Assembly: GCA_963931925.1 (NCBI GenBank)
Contig: OZ007570.1
Coordinates: forward strand, 25,043,971-25,107,970
DNA from: Onchidella celtica
Taxonomy: Eukaryota; Mollusca; Gastropoda; Systellommatophora; Onchidiidae
Reading direction: 5' to 3'
Length of the DNA: 64,000 nt
Numbering within the stretch: the first letter of the stretch is position 1; each line of letters opens with the position of its first letter. A program made the position numbers and the translations under genes. Shown here in pieces: positions 11,075-23,771 of the stretch. The notes under the pieces are model-generated. The model was not told where the DNA came from, searched no databases, and saw only the letters and a program-made list of their open reading frames with translations.

Positions 11075-13898
11075 TAAATCAAGACACCCACCTAATGACG
11101 GGAAAACGGCATTTCCAATTCATTCTGTGAAATCTTGCACCGTTCAAATGGTTGATAATTTCAGTTATCTGTCGAAAAGGACTGGAACACAAGTTCTTCG
11201 TCCTCTATAGGACCTCTATGCCCGATGCCAGCATGTGCTATTATCTGTCTCTGTCGTTTACAGCTGGATAGTTCCCGCTCTCTGTGTTTCGTCAAGTGAT
11301 TGACACTGTCTTTTGAATATAATAATGATGTGCACTAATAATCCGCCTTTCGTCCAGGCGGAGCCTCCATTTCGCAGCTCTTTAATTTCACAAAGATATT
11401 TACTCATGGCGGATGCTAAGTGTCATTTCTCGCAAATTAAGTCTGCAACTGGAACACTTTCGAAACATAAATTCAAAATTCCTCACTGATTTGCATAAAG
11501 TTGATTTGGACATGTCGATAAATCTCTGTGTGTGTGTGTGTGTGTGTGTTTTAGCCAGCATTAAGTTTCCGCAGAGTAAAAGCTAATTCTTTAGTGTTGA
11601 ACATTTTTAGCATTTTTTACGCCGAATAACATCCTTGTTAAACCTTTTCAACCTTTTCTTTTCTTCCTCATTTCAAAACTGGTTTAAATTGAGGACCTGA
11701 ACCCACCATTCATATCTAGTGCATGTCATGTTCCTGCCTCTGGGTCAGAAATCTGCTGGTAAGGATGTCCACATTTTGGGTCTCTTAAAAAATATTTGTC
11801 TAACTCTACAGCGACTTTTTGGAAGTGATTAATTTTAGTTTCATCACTTTCATTTTTCATCTTTATTCACCACACAGGATAACACACACTCAAAAAATAA
11901 ACAAACAATCAACCAACGCTGAGTGAGTGTTTCGCCCATGACACAAAAACAGACAAGTGTTACATAGTTTTTCTTTCGAGGTTAAAAAGGCTCCTGCAGT
12001 GGATTGAAAATGTCATTTGTAGTAGTAAATTTCGTGTGCAAAATCGGAAATGTCCGAATAGTTGGGCTTGTTGTTGAATAGTATGACCCCAGTAGGCCTA
12101 ATGTTAATAATTTTCACACAGCTGCTTTAGTGGCTAGAGAACCTTCGTAATTTGTTTTTTTGTATAAAAGCGAGAAACAAACTCGAAAAGGGCTTCAGTT
12201 TTCACAGAGAAGAAAAATGCTCATCAGTATTCGCTAGTGTGAACCTGTCAAGTTTCAGTGAATTTGGTGAAGCAAAAACCGAGATATTGCACTGTTATGC
12301 GTGGCACGAGTTTCCGCACGGGCTATAACGATTTTCTCTAATACATGTAGTGGTATACATCTGGACTAGACGAAACACCAGTGCCGACAGTTGTTATATA
12401 TCGGTGTATTCTCTCAGACGTCAGAGGGATTGGCCTGGGTGGGAGAGATGGTAAGTTCAAATCCGCCTGAGAAGGAGTTCAGCGTGACCAATTACTAACG
12501 GTATCTTGAAGCCTGTTACTTGTCTGCGTGCCTGCAGGGGCCGAGGAGCTCCGTTTCTCGAGGATCTCAGCTGAAGGCGGGGATCCAAAGCCTAGTGTCT
12601 GAGATAGCCCGACTTTGCCGTAAAACTCCAACAACTATCAGCAGGAATGACAGTCTTACAGCACAACTCCTTAAAATTCGCACAGTTAGTATTTGTTACA
12701 TGCCAGTGCCACCCGAGCATTTCAGAAATGTTATCAATCACTGATACTTTTGGAATTTAATGTGGCCCTTGTGTTGTTATTTCCCAGCGTGTACAATCAA
12801 TAGACTAGTCGTCAGATGCAACTCGAGGGTAGGATTAAATAATAAAATTATGCGGGAAAATACAATACCTAATAATAATAGTAATGATAATGTGATATCT
12901 GAACGCTGCGAGCAAGAATTTTATACACAGCTGAGTGTGGCAGAAAAAATAATGTCTACATTGAATACTTATTCACAGAGTTGGAGTGCAATAGATTAAT
13001 GTTTCTGCGACGAGGAGCGCGCATTAATTGTAGGTCAGATTTAAGTACCGATACTTGCCAGATGGCAAAGAGTATTTTTTTTCCGCCTCTGGAAGCACTT
13101 CTCGTGATTCTCTACAAGGTAGAATGCTTCAAGCTGCAGGCCTTGCAGATGTTTCGACTTATATGTTTAATGTTAATGAAAGCTGTGTTAAGATCATAAT
13201 TGGATGATACTGCAATATTTGGAATGTGATTCCTCTCTCCTGAAGTAAAACTTATGTCAAAACATGGAAAAGTACGTGATATCCCTTAACTTCTTGGTTA
13301 TCCCTCCATCCATCCATTCATTACGATATTATAAACACATGCCTTTTGTTGAATGAAGCCCTCCGAAGATTCTGAAATCTCTGAATTCATCTCATGTCAC
13401 TCGACATGCAGTTACATTTTTACATCTGCCGCAGTAATATTCGGTGACAAAATCGGTAAACAGTTAGTGCACCAAATACACAGCAGATAAAAGAGGAACC
13501 AACCAACCAACCAACTAACCAACCAACCAACCAACCAACCAATTCTGTCAATTCTTTGGGCTTCTTGATTCTCCCAACTGGCTGTATAAATATGATTTTA
13601 AATACTGCAGCAGCAGTTGTAATTTTTTCATCAGCAGGAGGCTAGTTAGTGCTCTCAGCGGTCTGAAGTTGGAAGTAGCGTGCAGGGATTTATACCTACC
13701 ACTGTAGGATTCAGGGACGCAAGCACTATGTATTGTTAGCTTGATTCTATGCCGTCCATTCTCCTCCTCAGCCCCATTACTTCTACATCTTCTTCAAACA
13801 CCAACTGCTAATTTCCACGTAGTTTTGTTACGACGTTGAACGGGTAGTTTAGTTAACTATACCCGTCATCCTGTCTTCTGTTCCATTACTGTCATTTC
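11075..13898. other. Non-coding with simple repeats
   Basis: Contains (GT)n at about 11526-11550 and (CCAA)n at about 13499-13541. Several 60-80 codon open frames show no domain or splice support. Confidence 0.5.
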
Positions 13899-13906
13899 CT
13901 CTAGCT

Positions 13907-15834
13907 CAGTGTTTCTCGGTGTTTGTCCTTATTAAAGCCGCCATCTTCCGGTTACTCTGATGAAGAATGCCTCAAGCTGGGTTCTCATGTGGACGGAAAC
14001 GGAAACAAATCCCTCATATCATAAAAAGAAAGAGTGTTTCCATGTGTACGGAAACGACGTGCTGAAACATTCTTTCTATTTCACTACTTGAAGGCTCTTT
14101 GACGTTTCCGTTGCCGTTTCCGTTTCCGTACATATGAGAACCCAGCTTCAGGCCCGAATTCTGTTAGTCACGCTGATGACTGACGTGGGGTGCTTTCCAC
14201 AAAGCGTATTTCTGACGTATAGACTGTTTTCTTTCAAGCATGCATCCTGTAGACGTCGTTTGAACTTTTCATTTCCATGGTGCGTTTTTCTTTATGTCCT
14301 ATGGAAACGCCCGACAATGAAATAGTAGGATACGTAGGACCTTTTTTGTCCAAAAAAAAAAAAAAAGTGCGCCCCACTGTCAAGAACAGATTTGATTCAT
14401 AAATGTTTCCACTGAGTAAATTTTTGTGAGAGAGCAGTGAGTAATTTTTACAAACGTAATTATTGTGCGAGCCAGCATAACTTGGTCTCGTAAACAATTT
14501 GTTTTGAACAGTTTTTTTCCTAATAGATAGACAGAAGGTGTGGGGAAGGATAGACAGACAGCGTAGGTGTGCATGACTGAGCACTTTTTATATCTCGTGT
14601 TTTGAACTAGGTTTAGTAGAGAGGGAAGGGGTGAGTAGGAATTAAATGTTATTGAGACGTCTGTTGACGTACAGAAAATACCGTGATCCAGAGTAAAAGC
14701 TCGGGGTTTTGAACATGTTAAGAATTTATTGCTATAAAATTACATTTTATTGTCTTGAGTGATTCGACCTTTGATGTCGACCCAAGGTCGTTGCGTAGGG
14801 CTGTTACTTAAAATAACTCGGTTCGGCAGCTGAGCTAGAGGTGGTTGCACCAATCAAATGTATGAATCTGGACGGAAGGTCGAGACATAGCTTTAGTATT
14901 TAAACCCGTGCAGAGCTTAGATAGATGCCACATGTAGACAATCCATTTACGAGGTGGACGGCGATAGTCCTCAGCCAGATGAGAGACATAAGAGACGCAG
15001 TTGAGCAGTCCATATTGTGAGGAGCGCCATGAGTTAAAGCTCCAGAGCCTAAGCTACTTGGTTTGATATAAACCCACAGCGTTTACATCCAGCGCTCTCA
15101 CTCCCAGTGAGGGCCGCATGGTGAGAGTCCATACTAATTTGTAATGATGAAAGTGAACCGTTCTACTTACTTTTGAAGACAGTTTCAGAGCTACCGCCAG
15201 ACAACGCATGGTTGTACAAGCATTCTCCATGGCGTGTCTAGAGGAAATGTCCATATCCTAACATGTCTCATTGAATTAATAGAATTTAAACTGTTAGATC
15301 CGTCGCCACGTGCGCGGATTCTATTTGGCATATAACTCATATGACCTGCAAGTAGTTAGAGTGAATAAGTTAGTCTTTATAGAAAGCTGTAGTTTCATTG
15401 GTAGATTCAGTTGCCTTTGAATTGATATTTATATTTATAATTATATTTGATACATTAATTCCTGTAATTAAACTGCCCTACAGTTCTGCTAAAAATCAAA
15501 GCAATTGATTTATTTAGTTTTTAGAGTGCAAGTATTTTTTTTGTGTGTTCGTCGATTGTGGGAGCGGACCTCGAAAGAGTGTCAGTCGAATTATCCCCAT
15601 CTAACCCACATCGCGACACCCACCATGATTCGACAAAATTAGTATAACTGGTTAGGTTGTGTATAACCATTAAATTCTTGCATCTGTTACAAGGAAACCA
15701 TCAACATGACATAAACAATCAACAGTTTATTTGTTCTATGAAAAATCCCTACGCCCCATTCTGAAGTCCCATGCCCCACCAAAATATTGCCATGCCCCAC
15801 CGGTGGGGCGTGTGCCCCAACTTGAGAAACACTG
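13907..15834. mobile_element. Non-autonomous hAT element, 1.93 kb
   Basis: Perfect 11-bp terminal inverted repeat CAGTGTTTCTC / GAGAAACACTG. The flanking 8-mers CTCTAGCT (13899-13906) and GTCTAGCT (15835-15842) match at 7 of 8 positions, as expected for a hAT TSD. The right end (GGGG and CCCC-rich, with 'catgccccac') resembles Charlie-like hAT ends. No transposase frame is visible. A sequence like its right end recurs inverted at about 33421-33640. Its left part recurs at 19700-19927. Confidence 0.75.
13975..14147. mobile_element. MITE 'AGCTGGGTT', 173 bp, nested in the hAT element
   Basis: It starts AGCTGGGTTCTCATGTG and ends CATATGAGAACCCAGCT, with GGAAAC-rich subterminal repeats in inverse orientation. 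It is flanked by TCA on both sides (13972-13974 and 14148-14150). The related sequence at 19738-19752 lacks the insert and has a single TCA, which proves the boundaries. A 3-bp TSD suggests PIF/Harbinger or a similar group. A diverged second copy lies at 45766. Confidence 0.85.
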
Positions 15835-15842
15835 GTCTAGCT

Positions 15843-16154
15843 ACAAAATTTTCTGACCAACTCACATGTTGCCCTGTTACATCAAGCCAACCAATAGGGT
15901 TTGTTCAAAGTACCAGTCACGTAGTTCAACTTTGAACCTCCAATGCGAAGAAAAGTAGCCCACGGTTACATGAACGGCTGTCTAAAAAGCATTCATCTCC
16001 TTTGTTACATTGTTACAAACTCTTACAGTGAGACTCAGATAATATTTACTCACACTTCTGGACATTCTTGGCAATCGCTAATACATTCAAAAGTCATTTT
16101 TCTCCAAGGTAGTTTCACTGTGTATGTGTGCTAGATCTCCGCATACAACTGCTG
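15843..16154. other. Non-coding, nothing recognised
   Basis: No supported feature. Confidence 0.4.
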
Positions 16155-16457
16155 CAATAACATCGACTTGTTCGAATCAATCAATATCTCAACAATTATG
16201 TCTATGGTTTAAAATGGTGTGTCTAGTTTTATTTAACGAGTTTTTCACCGCTGTGAATTTGATGTCTGTCGTGAAGCAGTTTCTGTGATTTTTCATATGA
16301 CTGTTACAATAACATCGAAAATTTCTAATTCATCAATTCATTCCCAATTATGTCTGTGGATCTATTTTGCTTACTTTTGTTTAACAAGTTTTCATCGCGG
16401 TGAATTGATTGATATCTGTCGTCTTGCATTTACTGTGATTTATGTGACCAGAATTAT
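16155..16457. repeat. Diverged tandem duplication, unit about 152 bp
   Basis: CAATAACATCGA at 16155 and 16307 open two copies that share AATTATGTCT, TTTAAC.AGTTTT, CGGTGAATT/CTGTGAATT and TCTGTCGT in the same order. Confidence 0.75.
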
Positions 16458-17985
16458 CACCAAAGCAGCTGAGAAGCAAGTATGACTGCTTCCGTTGTGC
16501 AATCGTCCTTCATGTAATTTCGAGCCTACTCAGCTTGAATTAAAAACCGGGTTAATTACAAACTTGAACGTTTGTATTCTGAATAAAGCCCGGAGACAAA
16601 CTCTGCAGATATTCACTGGACAACTAAATCTTGCATCATTCAGCACAAATACCTGTAGTTTCAGACTGTGCAGCTTTCATTAAGTTGCTGTTTTGAGTCT
16701 AGGACATTGAAAGCCTTATCCTCTTAACATTGATCTTTCTGTTTCGGACTCTTTCCATTTTCGGAAGTCTATATCATAATATATCGAATAAAGTTTATCT
16801 TTTCTGTTGTTTTTTTTTAAACCAGTTTTTTATGGAGCCATAAAATGCTAACAGTGATCTCAAATTCTAACCAGTGTCAGTTTTCATAAAAGACTACGAA
16901 ATCGCTTCAAATAATCTAAAGGATTCAGGATTGACCACAACTTACAATGCTGTCATTTTATAGAATAGCGGAGATAGAGAGTTCATAAATTGGTTTTTGA
17001 ATAAGTTTAAGCCAGATTTTTCATTCCCGTGGCGTGGTAGCCATATTGCTTTGTATCAGTGCACAAGTCAAGACTAGTGCAGACTTTTTGGCTTTCTCAT
17101 GCTTATCTATTTTCTATAGTGCACATATGTCTTAATTATGAATAAAAAGCAAAGCAAATAGAAACTGTTATCACATCAGCATGCCAGTGATGATTGTTCC
17201 CGCCATAATTGCAGTCACGGAGGTATTTGCAGATTAAATACAGCCTGGGAAATTTGGCAGAAATTGGGTGAAAGAGGTTGATTTATAAACATAAATAGGT
17301 GGGAAGTAGGTGTGGAAAGTAAAAAAAAAAGAGTATAAAACCACGGCAGCTAGATCCATGGCAGCTAGATGTAACTAAATGCGATTTCACACGTGGTCAC
17401 GCGGTGAGTACATAACGTTCTCTTATCTCTATGACTGAAGCACATTAATGAAACTAATTGGTTATGACGACATGAATAAATGTGAAGATTCAAATATTTC
17501 CTGTCACGTCGTAGGGCAGAATTGGCCCACCTTTGTCCATCCATGGCACGTGAAACACATTGACTTGAACTTACCTTGACCCAGAGACACTGATAACGGG
17601 TCACTGGCTGTAGGCTCAGACACCAAGGAATGGGTTACAGGGGGGACACACACAGTAGTCTGTACAGAAATACCTGTGGAACTGATGTTGGCTAACGGTA
17701 GCCAAACTGTTCTCACAAATTTAGCCGAAGAAAAGAAAATCTGGAGTATCTGGTACTACTGGAGATAGTGTTGTGAGAAATATTTGTTCGTGCATTGTCA
17801 GAATCGTTGAATTCCAATTATAGTATTTTGTAAGAATGCAATGATTTTCTGTTATGGATCTGTGAATCCAGTGAAAACATATTGAGGTCACAGACGCTTT
17901 TCATCAAAATGGAAATTTTGCAAGTGGTGTAAATAGGAAAGTTTACAGGAAATGGTCACTCCAAATTTATATAACACTCTGTTCC
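16458..17985. other. Non-coding, nothing recognised
   Basis: AT-rich. No supported gene, RNA or element. Confidence 0.4.
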
Positions 17986-18690
17986 TGTATTTTCTTATGT
18001 AATATTTTGAGCTTTTAAAACTAAATATAACAGTGTATCTACCTTATTTTCATTTTTTTTTAATACCACCATGACATTCATGGTCACCTTTTTCTAGACC
18101 AATTATTATGTCGTATGTACATACTTTTGATGTCCAGCTTTTAAAACCAAATATTACATTGTATTTACTTCACCGAAGTGCTTCTGTGGGGAGAATTAGT
18201 GCCCGTGTTCTTTGTTTGATCAGCTCGACGAAAATCATATTTTTGGTGATGAAAAGTTCCTCATTCTTTCACTTTTCGGAGACTATCCCTATCGGAGCAC
18301 TTCGAATTTTAATACCGAGTATTTAATGTATAACCTGAGATGAAATTTATCTCTGTAAATGCGTTATTTTTATGTTTGGCTTTTTTGGCCAAAATATAAC
18401 ACTATTTTTACTCTATTTTCGGTTTTTAAGGATCAAATTAATGCAACATGATATTCATTTTTTATTAGTTTTTAAAACAAGTATAGCGCTATACATGTAT
18501 TTACTTTATTTCTATGTTTACATTTACTTTATTGTCATGCTTAAATGTTTATACCAAATTAGACCAATAATGTAACGTTATCTTTATCATATTTTCATTT
18601 TTGGCTTTTTGGACCAAAGAAAACACCGCGTTCATTTTCACATTCAGTTTTCTAGACTAAATCTAACATGGCATTTATCTTTAAAAAAAA
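17985..18690. repeat. Highly degenerate satellite-like array, unit about 45-50 bp
   Basis: Roughly a dozen diverged units follow the pattern TTTTCATTTTTGGCTTTTTGG, then ACCAAATATAACA.TGTATTTACTTTA. Clear units begin near 18371, 18415, 18595 and 18640. Pyrimidine-rich halves alternate with ACCAAAT..AACA halves on the same strand. It is non-coding. Confidence 0.55.
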
Positions 18691-18699
18691 TAAAAAAAA

Positions 18700-19699
18700 T
18701 GCTTTCAACTTTTTAGACTTACAGATTTTACAATAGGGTTTGGCTGGGCCTAGGCACGATTGCCAGCTTGAGAGCATGATAAATGTTCTTATCTCAGGGA
18801 CTACGATGATTGACGTAAAGTAGTGTCGAAAGTACATCAAGCTTTTTCTTCAAATACTAATAGTTTGTTGAAGGAGGTTCATAGGCGCAATATCTAAGTC
18901 AAGGATCGGACTTTATTTAAGGGAACAGACAGTTAGATAACGCTTACTTCAGTTATAAAGGCCACAAACAGCACACGGTACTGATTATCAAATTACTTAC
19001 AAATTTGCTTCACGTGAATGACATTACAAAATCCATGAAGTTGAATGACCTGCTCGTTGAAAAAAGAACAATAAAACACCAACTGGTTTTGATCATGCAA
19101 AACTTAGAACGAAAAACAAAAACGACAAACAACAACAACAACAACAAACAAACCACAAACAAACAAAGAGGAAAAAAAAAGAAAGAAGACAAACCCGAAG
19201 TCGTAAAGAAGTGTATGTACACATGATGTGAAAAAGCATACTTTCATCTGCTGAAATAAATCCAGGGCAAAAAAAAAAAAAAATGATTCAAATCTTTTTA
19301 TATTTGACTGTACTTTATAACGTTTGCTCCATTGCAAAATGTCAGTCGCTTTCAAAAAAAAAAAAAAAAGCTCGCCCACATACAGTCTTCACAATACAAG
19401 ATGTGCATGTAACTGAGCATAGATACACCAACCATAACAGCTGCAGTAATGACACATGGCTACGTGACGAGTGCACAGCTAGCTCTTATCTCTGTAACCG
19501 AAGCAAAAATAGGCAATAAGAATTCAGAAAAGGAAAGTGTTTCCATGAACCTGACAACATTTCATTAAAAAAACAACAACAAAAAACAACTACGTGTTTG
19601 CCTGAACTTTACGAGATTTCTTAATGCTCATAGTCACTCGGTCAGTGCTAGAGCAGTATACGTCATTCATAAAATTAATTTAATTTATATTTAAACACT
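18700..19699. other. Non-coding with A-rich and CAA repeats
   Basis: Includes an (AAC)n/(AAAC)n tract around 19122-19170 and poly-A runs. No gene supported. Confidence 0.45.
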
Positions 19700-19927
19700 T
19701 TGTCCTTATTAAAGCCGCCATCTTCCGGTTACTCTGAACAAGAATACTTCAGGCGCGAATTCTGTTAGTCCCATTGATGACTGACGTGGGGTGCTTTCCA
19801 CGAGGCGTATTTTTGACGTATATGTTTTCTTTCAAGCATGAAACCTGCAGACGTCGTTTGAACTTTTCATTTCCATGGTGCGTTTTGTCCTATGGAAACG
19901 CCAGACAGTGAAATAGTAGGATACGTA
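19700..19927 (+). repeat. Second copy of the 13923-14336 segment, without the nested MITE
   Basis: Shares TTGTCCTTATTAAAGCCGCC, TGATGACTGACGTGGGGTGC, AGACGTCGTTTGAACTTTTC and AATAGTAGGATACGTA with the left part of the hAT element at 13907. It lacks the hAT terminus and the 173-bp MITE, and so acts as an empty-site reference for that insertion. Confidence 0.85.
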
Positions 19928-20501
19928 TTATAACGCTACAATCGTCTTCTGTATTTGCAGTTTCGGTCCCTAATAAGTTTGTAAAACGCATTAAAGGAAC
20001 GGGCCATGGAAAGGGGTCTTTACCTTGCGATGGGCGAATGTCAATGTAGAAAAGATAATATCAATAACATCTACATTCCTTCAGATTATAGACAATATAC
20101 CTTGTTGGTGTAACGGAAGGGTGAAAACAAGTGGAACAGAAACTGTAGCATCATTAGACAATTGACTCTGCGTGATCATCTATCATTATTAAGTGGATGT
20201 TGGGATGGACACAACATGTTGCACACATGATTTCAAATGCTGCCCTCAAAACTAATAATTTGTGTTAAGAAGGATCTCAAAAACATTTGCGCTGGTGACT
20301 TTTTTGGTTTTAACAACATTTGCATCTTGAAATTGGAAGCGCATTAAAATCCGTCAGTTATGCAAACCTTGCACAAAATCGACCGACTTCATCATACTTT
20401 GGTCTTTGTTAAGTGAACTAATCTTGCATTTTTGATTTCAGCGTGGATATAGGGAACGGGATTGAAGGACACAGTTACGAGTACAATATTTAGATTTACG
20501 C
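19928..20501. other. Non-coding, nothing recognised
   Basis: No supported feature. Confidence 0.4.
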
Positions 20502-20658
20502 CATGGGACATTCGAACTGTTCAACACGGCGGTTAAGAACAGTTATGGACTTTGTACACACATTTCATGTGCAGTTGATCTTTGCGCCTCGAATCGCTCT
20601 TACAAAGTCCATAACAACTGTGCTTAACCACCACGTTGAGCAGTTCGAATGTCCCATG
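20502..20658. repeat. Foldback (inverted repeat) with 55-58 bp arms
   Basis: The left arm (20502-20556) begins CATGGGACATTCGAACTG. The right arm (20601-20658) is its reverse complement apart from a few substitutions and a 3-nt insertion. The spacer is 44 bp. It would form a long RNA or DNA hairpin. It may be a small MITE; no clear TSD was found. Confidence 0.85.
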
Positions 20659-21599
20659 ACGTCATCGGTAAATTTAAATATAGTAACTGTTGTCAGGTCA
20701 GAAAAATCTGCTACTGGTAACATGTAATCCAGTACAACCTGCTTCATGAACTGGTACGCTAGCATGGTATCAGTGGGCGTGCACCTGTCGGTGCAAACGG
20801 CCAGGGTGGAGGAGGTTTCATCTAACCCAACGGCCACATGCTAGGGCACAATGTGACCCTCAGTACTTGAGTCCTTCATATTGGCCCCCGGTCATAGGCT
20901 TGTTTGCCTAAATCACAGACGAAGAATTGAGCAAACTTCCCGGACGCAGCTTCGAAGCTGGCGGCAGCAGGCCAGTGGTTGATTGATAGGGCAGATGGCA
21001 ATATACCGTCACTCTGGCCTGGATATCGTGACACAGAGCATCCACCAGTATTGGTGTTCTTTGGTTTGGGTCTTTCACCCTAGTCAGTTGGGACTGCGAG
21101 GCTGTGGAGTAGCCTACAGGCAGCCGGTCAGGCAATATGACTGTCCCTCTGGCATCCTCCTGCACCTGGATACATTTCCAGTCGTCTTGACCCTGTCTTG
21201 CCACTTGGATAAGTTGTGTCCAGGCGAGAGAGTGAGTCTGATGTTTGCGCAGCTCTTTCTCACTAAAAACAAATTCTTTGCGCCAGTCTTAACACTCACC
21301 TCGTCTTCTTTCATCTTTGTCTCGTCTTCTTTCCTCTCAAAATTCCAACGGCGATGGGCGACTGCGGTGGCAGCAGGTTTGGATAGACTGGAAGCTGTTA
21401 GCACAGACCTACACGTTGGTGGCTGTGGGCTATGGTCGCTTCATCGTCGATTGAAGTGGAGGCGTGGGGAGGCAGCACCCACAGTAGCTGAGCAGCCTTA
21501 TTTAAGGATAGCACTGCTCACCTCAACTGAGGAAGGGGCTAGAAAAGGTGCCCTAAAGAAAGCCCACTTCACATCACCCTGACTGGTATACCGCGACCA

Positions 21600-22898
21600 G
21601 TGGGGATCCCTTTTTGCGGTCGAAACAAAAAGAAATTCAGCTTACTCAGGCTAGGAGCCTGGAATATACGCACACTACAGGACAACTCAAACAACCCGGA
21701 AAGACGCACTGCACTTATTGCCATTGAGCTCAGCAGGTACAACCTGGACATAGTGGCACTCAGTGAGACCAGACTCCCTGATAGTGGCCAACTCAAAGAG
21801 CTCAGTGGTGGATACACCTTCTTCTGGAAAGGCAAGGGTGCAGTCGAACCGAGACAGCATGGTGTTGGGTTTACAATTAAAAATGACCTTGTCAGAAACT
21901 TGCAGTCCATGCCAATTGAAATAAATGACAGGCTAATGACACTCAGGATCCCAGTTGGGAAAAGCCAGTCAGCCACCCTCATTAGCGCATATGCGCCCAC
22001 CATGACAAACCCGGATGAAGCCAAAGACAAGTTCTATTCTGATCTAGAATCTGTCATATGCTCTGTCCCGGCAGCTGATAAGCTGATTCTCTTGGGGGAC
22101 TTCAACGCTAGGGTTGGCTCCGAAATCTCAGCGTGGCCAAATGTTTTGGGCCCTCATGGAGTTGGTTCATGCAATAACAATGGGTTGCGCTTACTTACTT
22201 TGTGCGCTGAATTTGGCCTGTTCATTACCAACACAAATTTTAGTCTCCCCGTGAGAAACAGAACGTCATGGATGCATCCCCGCTCAAAGCATTGGCATCT
22301 CATAGACTATGTCATTGTGAGGAAGACTGACAGAAAGGATGTCCTTGTAACAAAGGCGATGTGTGGGGCCGAGTGTGGAACTGACCACAGACTCATTGTT
22401 TGCAAGCTCAGACTAACATTGAGGCGCAATAGACGCCCTCAAGGGAAAGCGCCACCTAAACGCCTAAATGTTTCAAAACTCTGCTCAGCTGAGAAACAGA
22501 GCGAGCTCTCATCAGAACTCTCCTCAAAATTGGATTGCGTGACTTTTGACCCTGAGAACATTGAACAGAGCTGGACTGACCTAAATACGACTGTACACTC
22601 TTGCGCCAGCAGCACAGTTGGTTTTCCTGTCCGCAAGCACCAGGACTGGTTCAATGATAATGATAATGAAATCAAAGTGCTCATCAAAGAAAAAAATAGT
22701 CTCATCCAAGCTCACTGCAGTGACCCCTCTTCCACAGCAAAAGCTGATGCACTGCGTGCATGTAAGGGTGTACTCCAGAAGAAGCTGAGGAAAATGAAAA
22801 ATGACTGGCTTGAAGAGCGAGTAAGAGAAACTCAGAAATATGCCGACACAAACAACACTAGAAAGTTCTTTGAGAGCCTCCGAGCTGTGTTTGGATAA
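21600..22898 (+). pseudogene. LINE endonuclease domain, first part of the pol reading frame
   Basis: The 432 codons begin with the apurinic-endonuclease fold: LGAWNIRTL (residues 18-26), VALSETRL with the catalytic Glu, LLGDFNARVG with Asp and Asn, the TSWMHP region, DYVIV, and a final GTDHRLI with the catalytic His. Such enzymes nick target DNA to prime reverse transcription. The C-terminal third (from about residue 280) is the charged linker before RT. The frame ends at a TAA (22896-22898) just before RT, but reading resumes in the same frame immediately afterwards, so the stop is an inactivating mutation. The initiating codon is uncertain: the frame is open from a GTG at 21600 and the true start may lie upstream. 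Confidence 0.85.
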
Positions 22899-23771
22899 TC
22901 CCGCTCTGGCACTACGCCACTTCTTGCGTCAGATGGTTCAACACGCATTGTTGAATTGAATGCCATAATTCAGCGTTGGGCAGAACATTTCGGAGGTGTG
23001 CTAAATCGGCCATCAAATATAAATACTGAGTCCATTGACCGCCTCCCTCAGACTCCTACTAATGCAGCTCTTGCCAAGCCATTCACAGCAAATGAGACCC
23101 GAACTGCCACAAATCAGATGTCCTTTAACAAATCACCAGGCGTGGATTCAATTCCTGCTGAGGTGTATGCCTTCGGTGGAGAAAAGCTTATTGAAAGGTT
23201 GACCGAGTTGTTCAATCATATGTTGAAAGCAGGGAAGCTGCCACAGGACTTCAAAGATGCTTCAATCATCCATCTGTACAAAAACAAAGGGGACAGCCAA
23301 GTCTGTGACAACCATCGGGGAATCTCTCTACTTTCAATTGCTGGCAAAATATTGGCAAGAATACTTCTGAATCGCCTTCTTGATCACCTCTCGTCAAATG
23401 ACTTGCTTCCCGAGAGCCAATGTGGCTTTCGTAAAGAGAGGGGAACGGCGGATATGATTTTTGCTGCCAGACAGATTCAGGAAAAATGCATGGAACAAAA
23501 TAAAGCGCTGTATATCACATTTGTTGACCTCACAAAAGCATTTGACACAGTGTGTCGTGAAGGCCTCTGGAAAATCTTGGCGAAGTTTGGGTGTCCACCC
23601 GAATTCATCACAATAGTGCGCCAGTTTCATGATGGCATGCAAGCTGCAGTCAAAAGCAACGGCAGTGTTTCAGAGCCCTTTGCTGTCACAAATGGGGTAA
23701 AACAGGGTTGTGTCTTAGCCCCAACTCTGGTTCAGCATCATGTTCTCTGCAATGCTACAAGAAGCCTTTAG
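22899..23771 (+). pseudogene. LINE reverse transcriptase, N-terminal two thirds
   Basis: This is in the same frame as the endonuclease. It contains RT blocks NKSPGVDSIPAEV, DASIIHLYKNKGD, DNHRGISLLSIAGKIL, SQCGFRKERGT, FVDLTKAFDTV (first catalytic Asp) and NGVKQGCVLAPTL. At about 23729-23731 one extra base shifts the frame, so the original sequence breaks after LAPTL and continues in the next frame. The last residues read here are out-of-frame nonsense. Confidence 0.85.

Noticed and set aside
12420-12480. B-box-like GTTCAAATCC suggesting a tRNA or SINE
   Set aside because: No A box, acceptor stem or cloverleaf could be drawn around it.
20983-21582. 199-codon plus-strand frame upstream of the LINE endonuclease
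   Set aside because: No domain or coiled-coil resemblance to a LINE ORF1; treated as LINE leader. Could be reconsidered if other copies keep it open.
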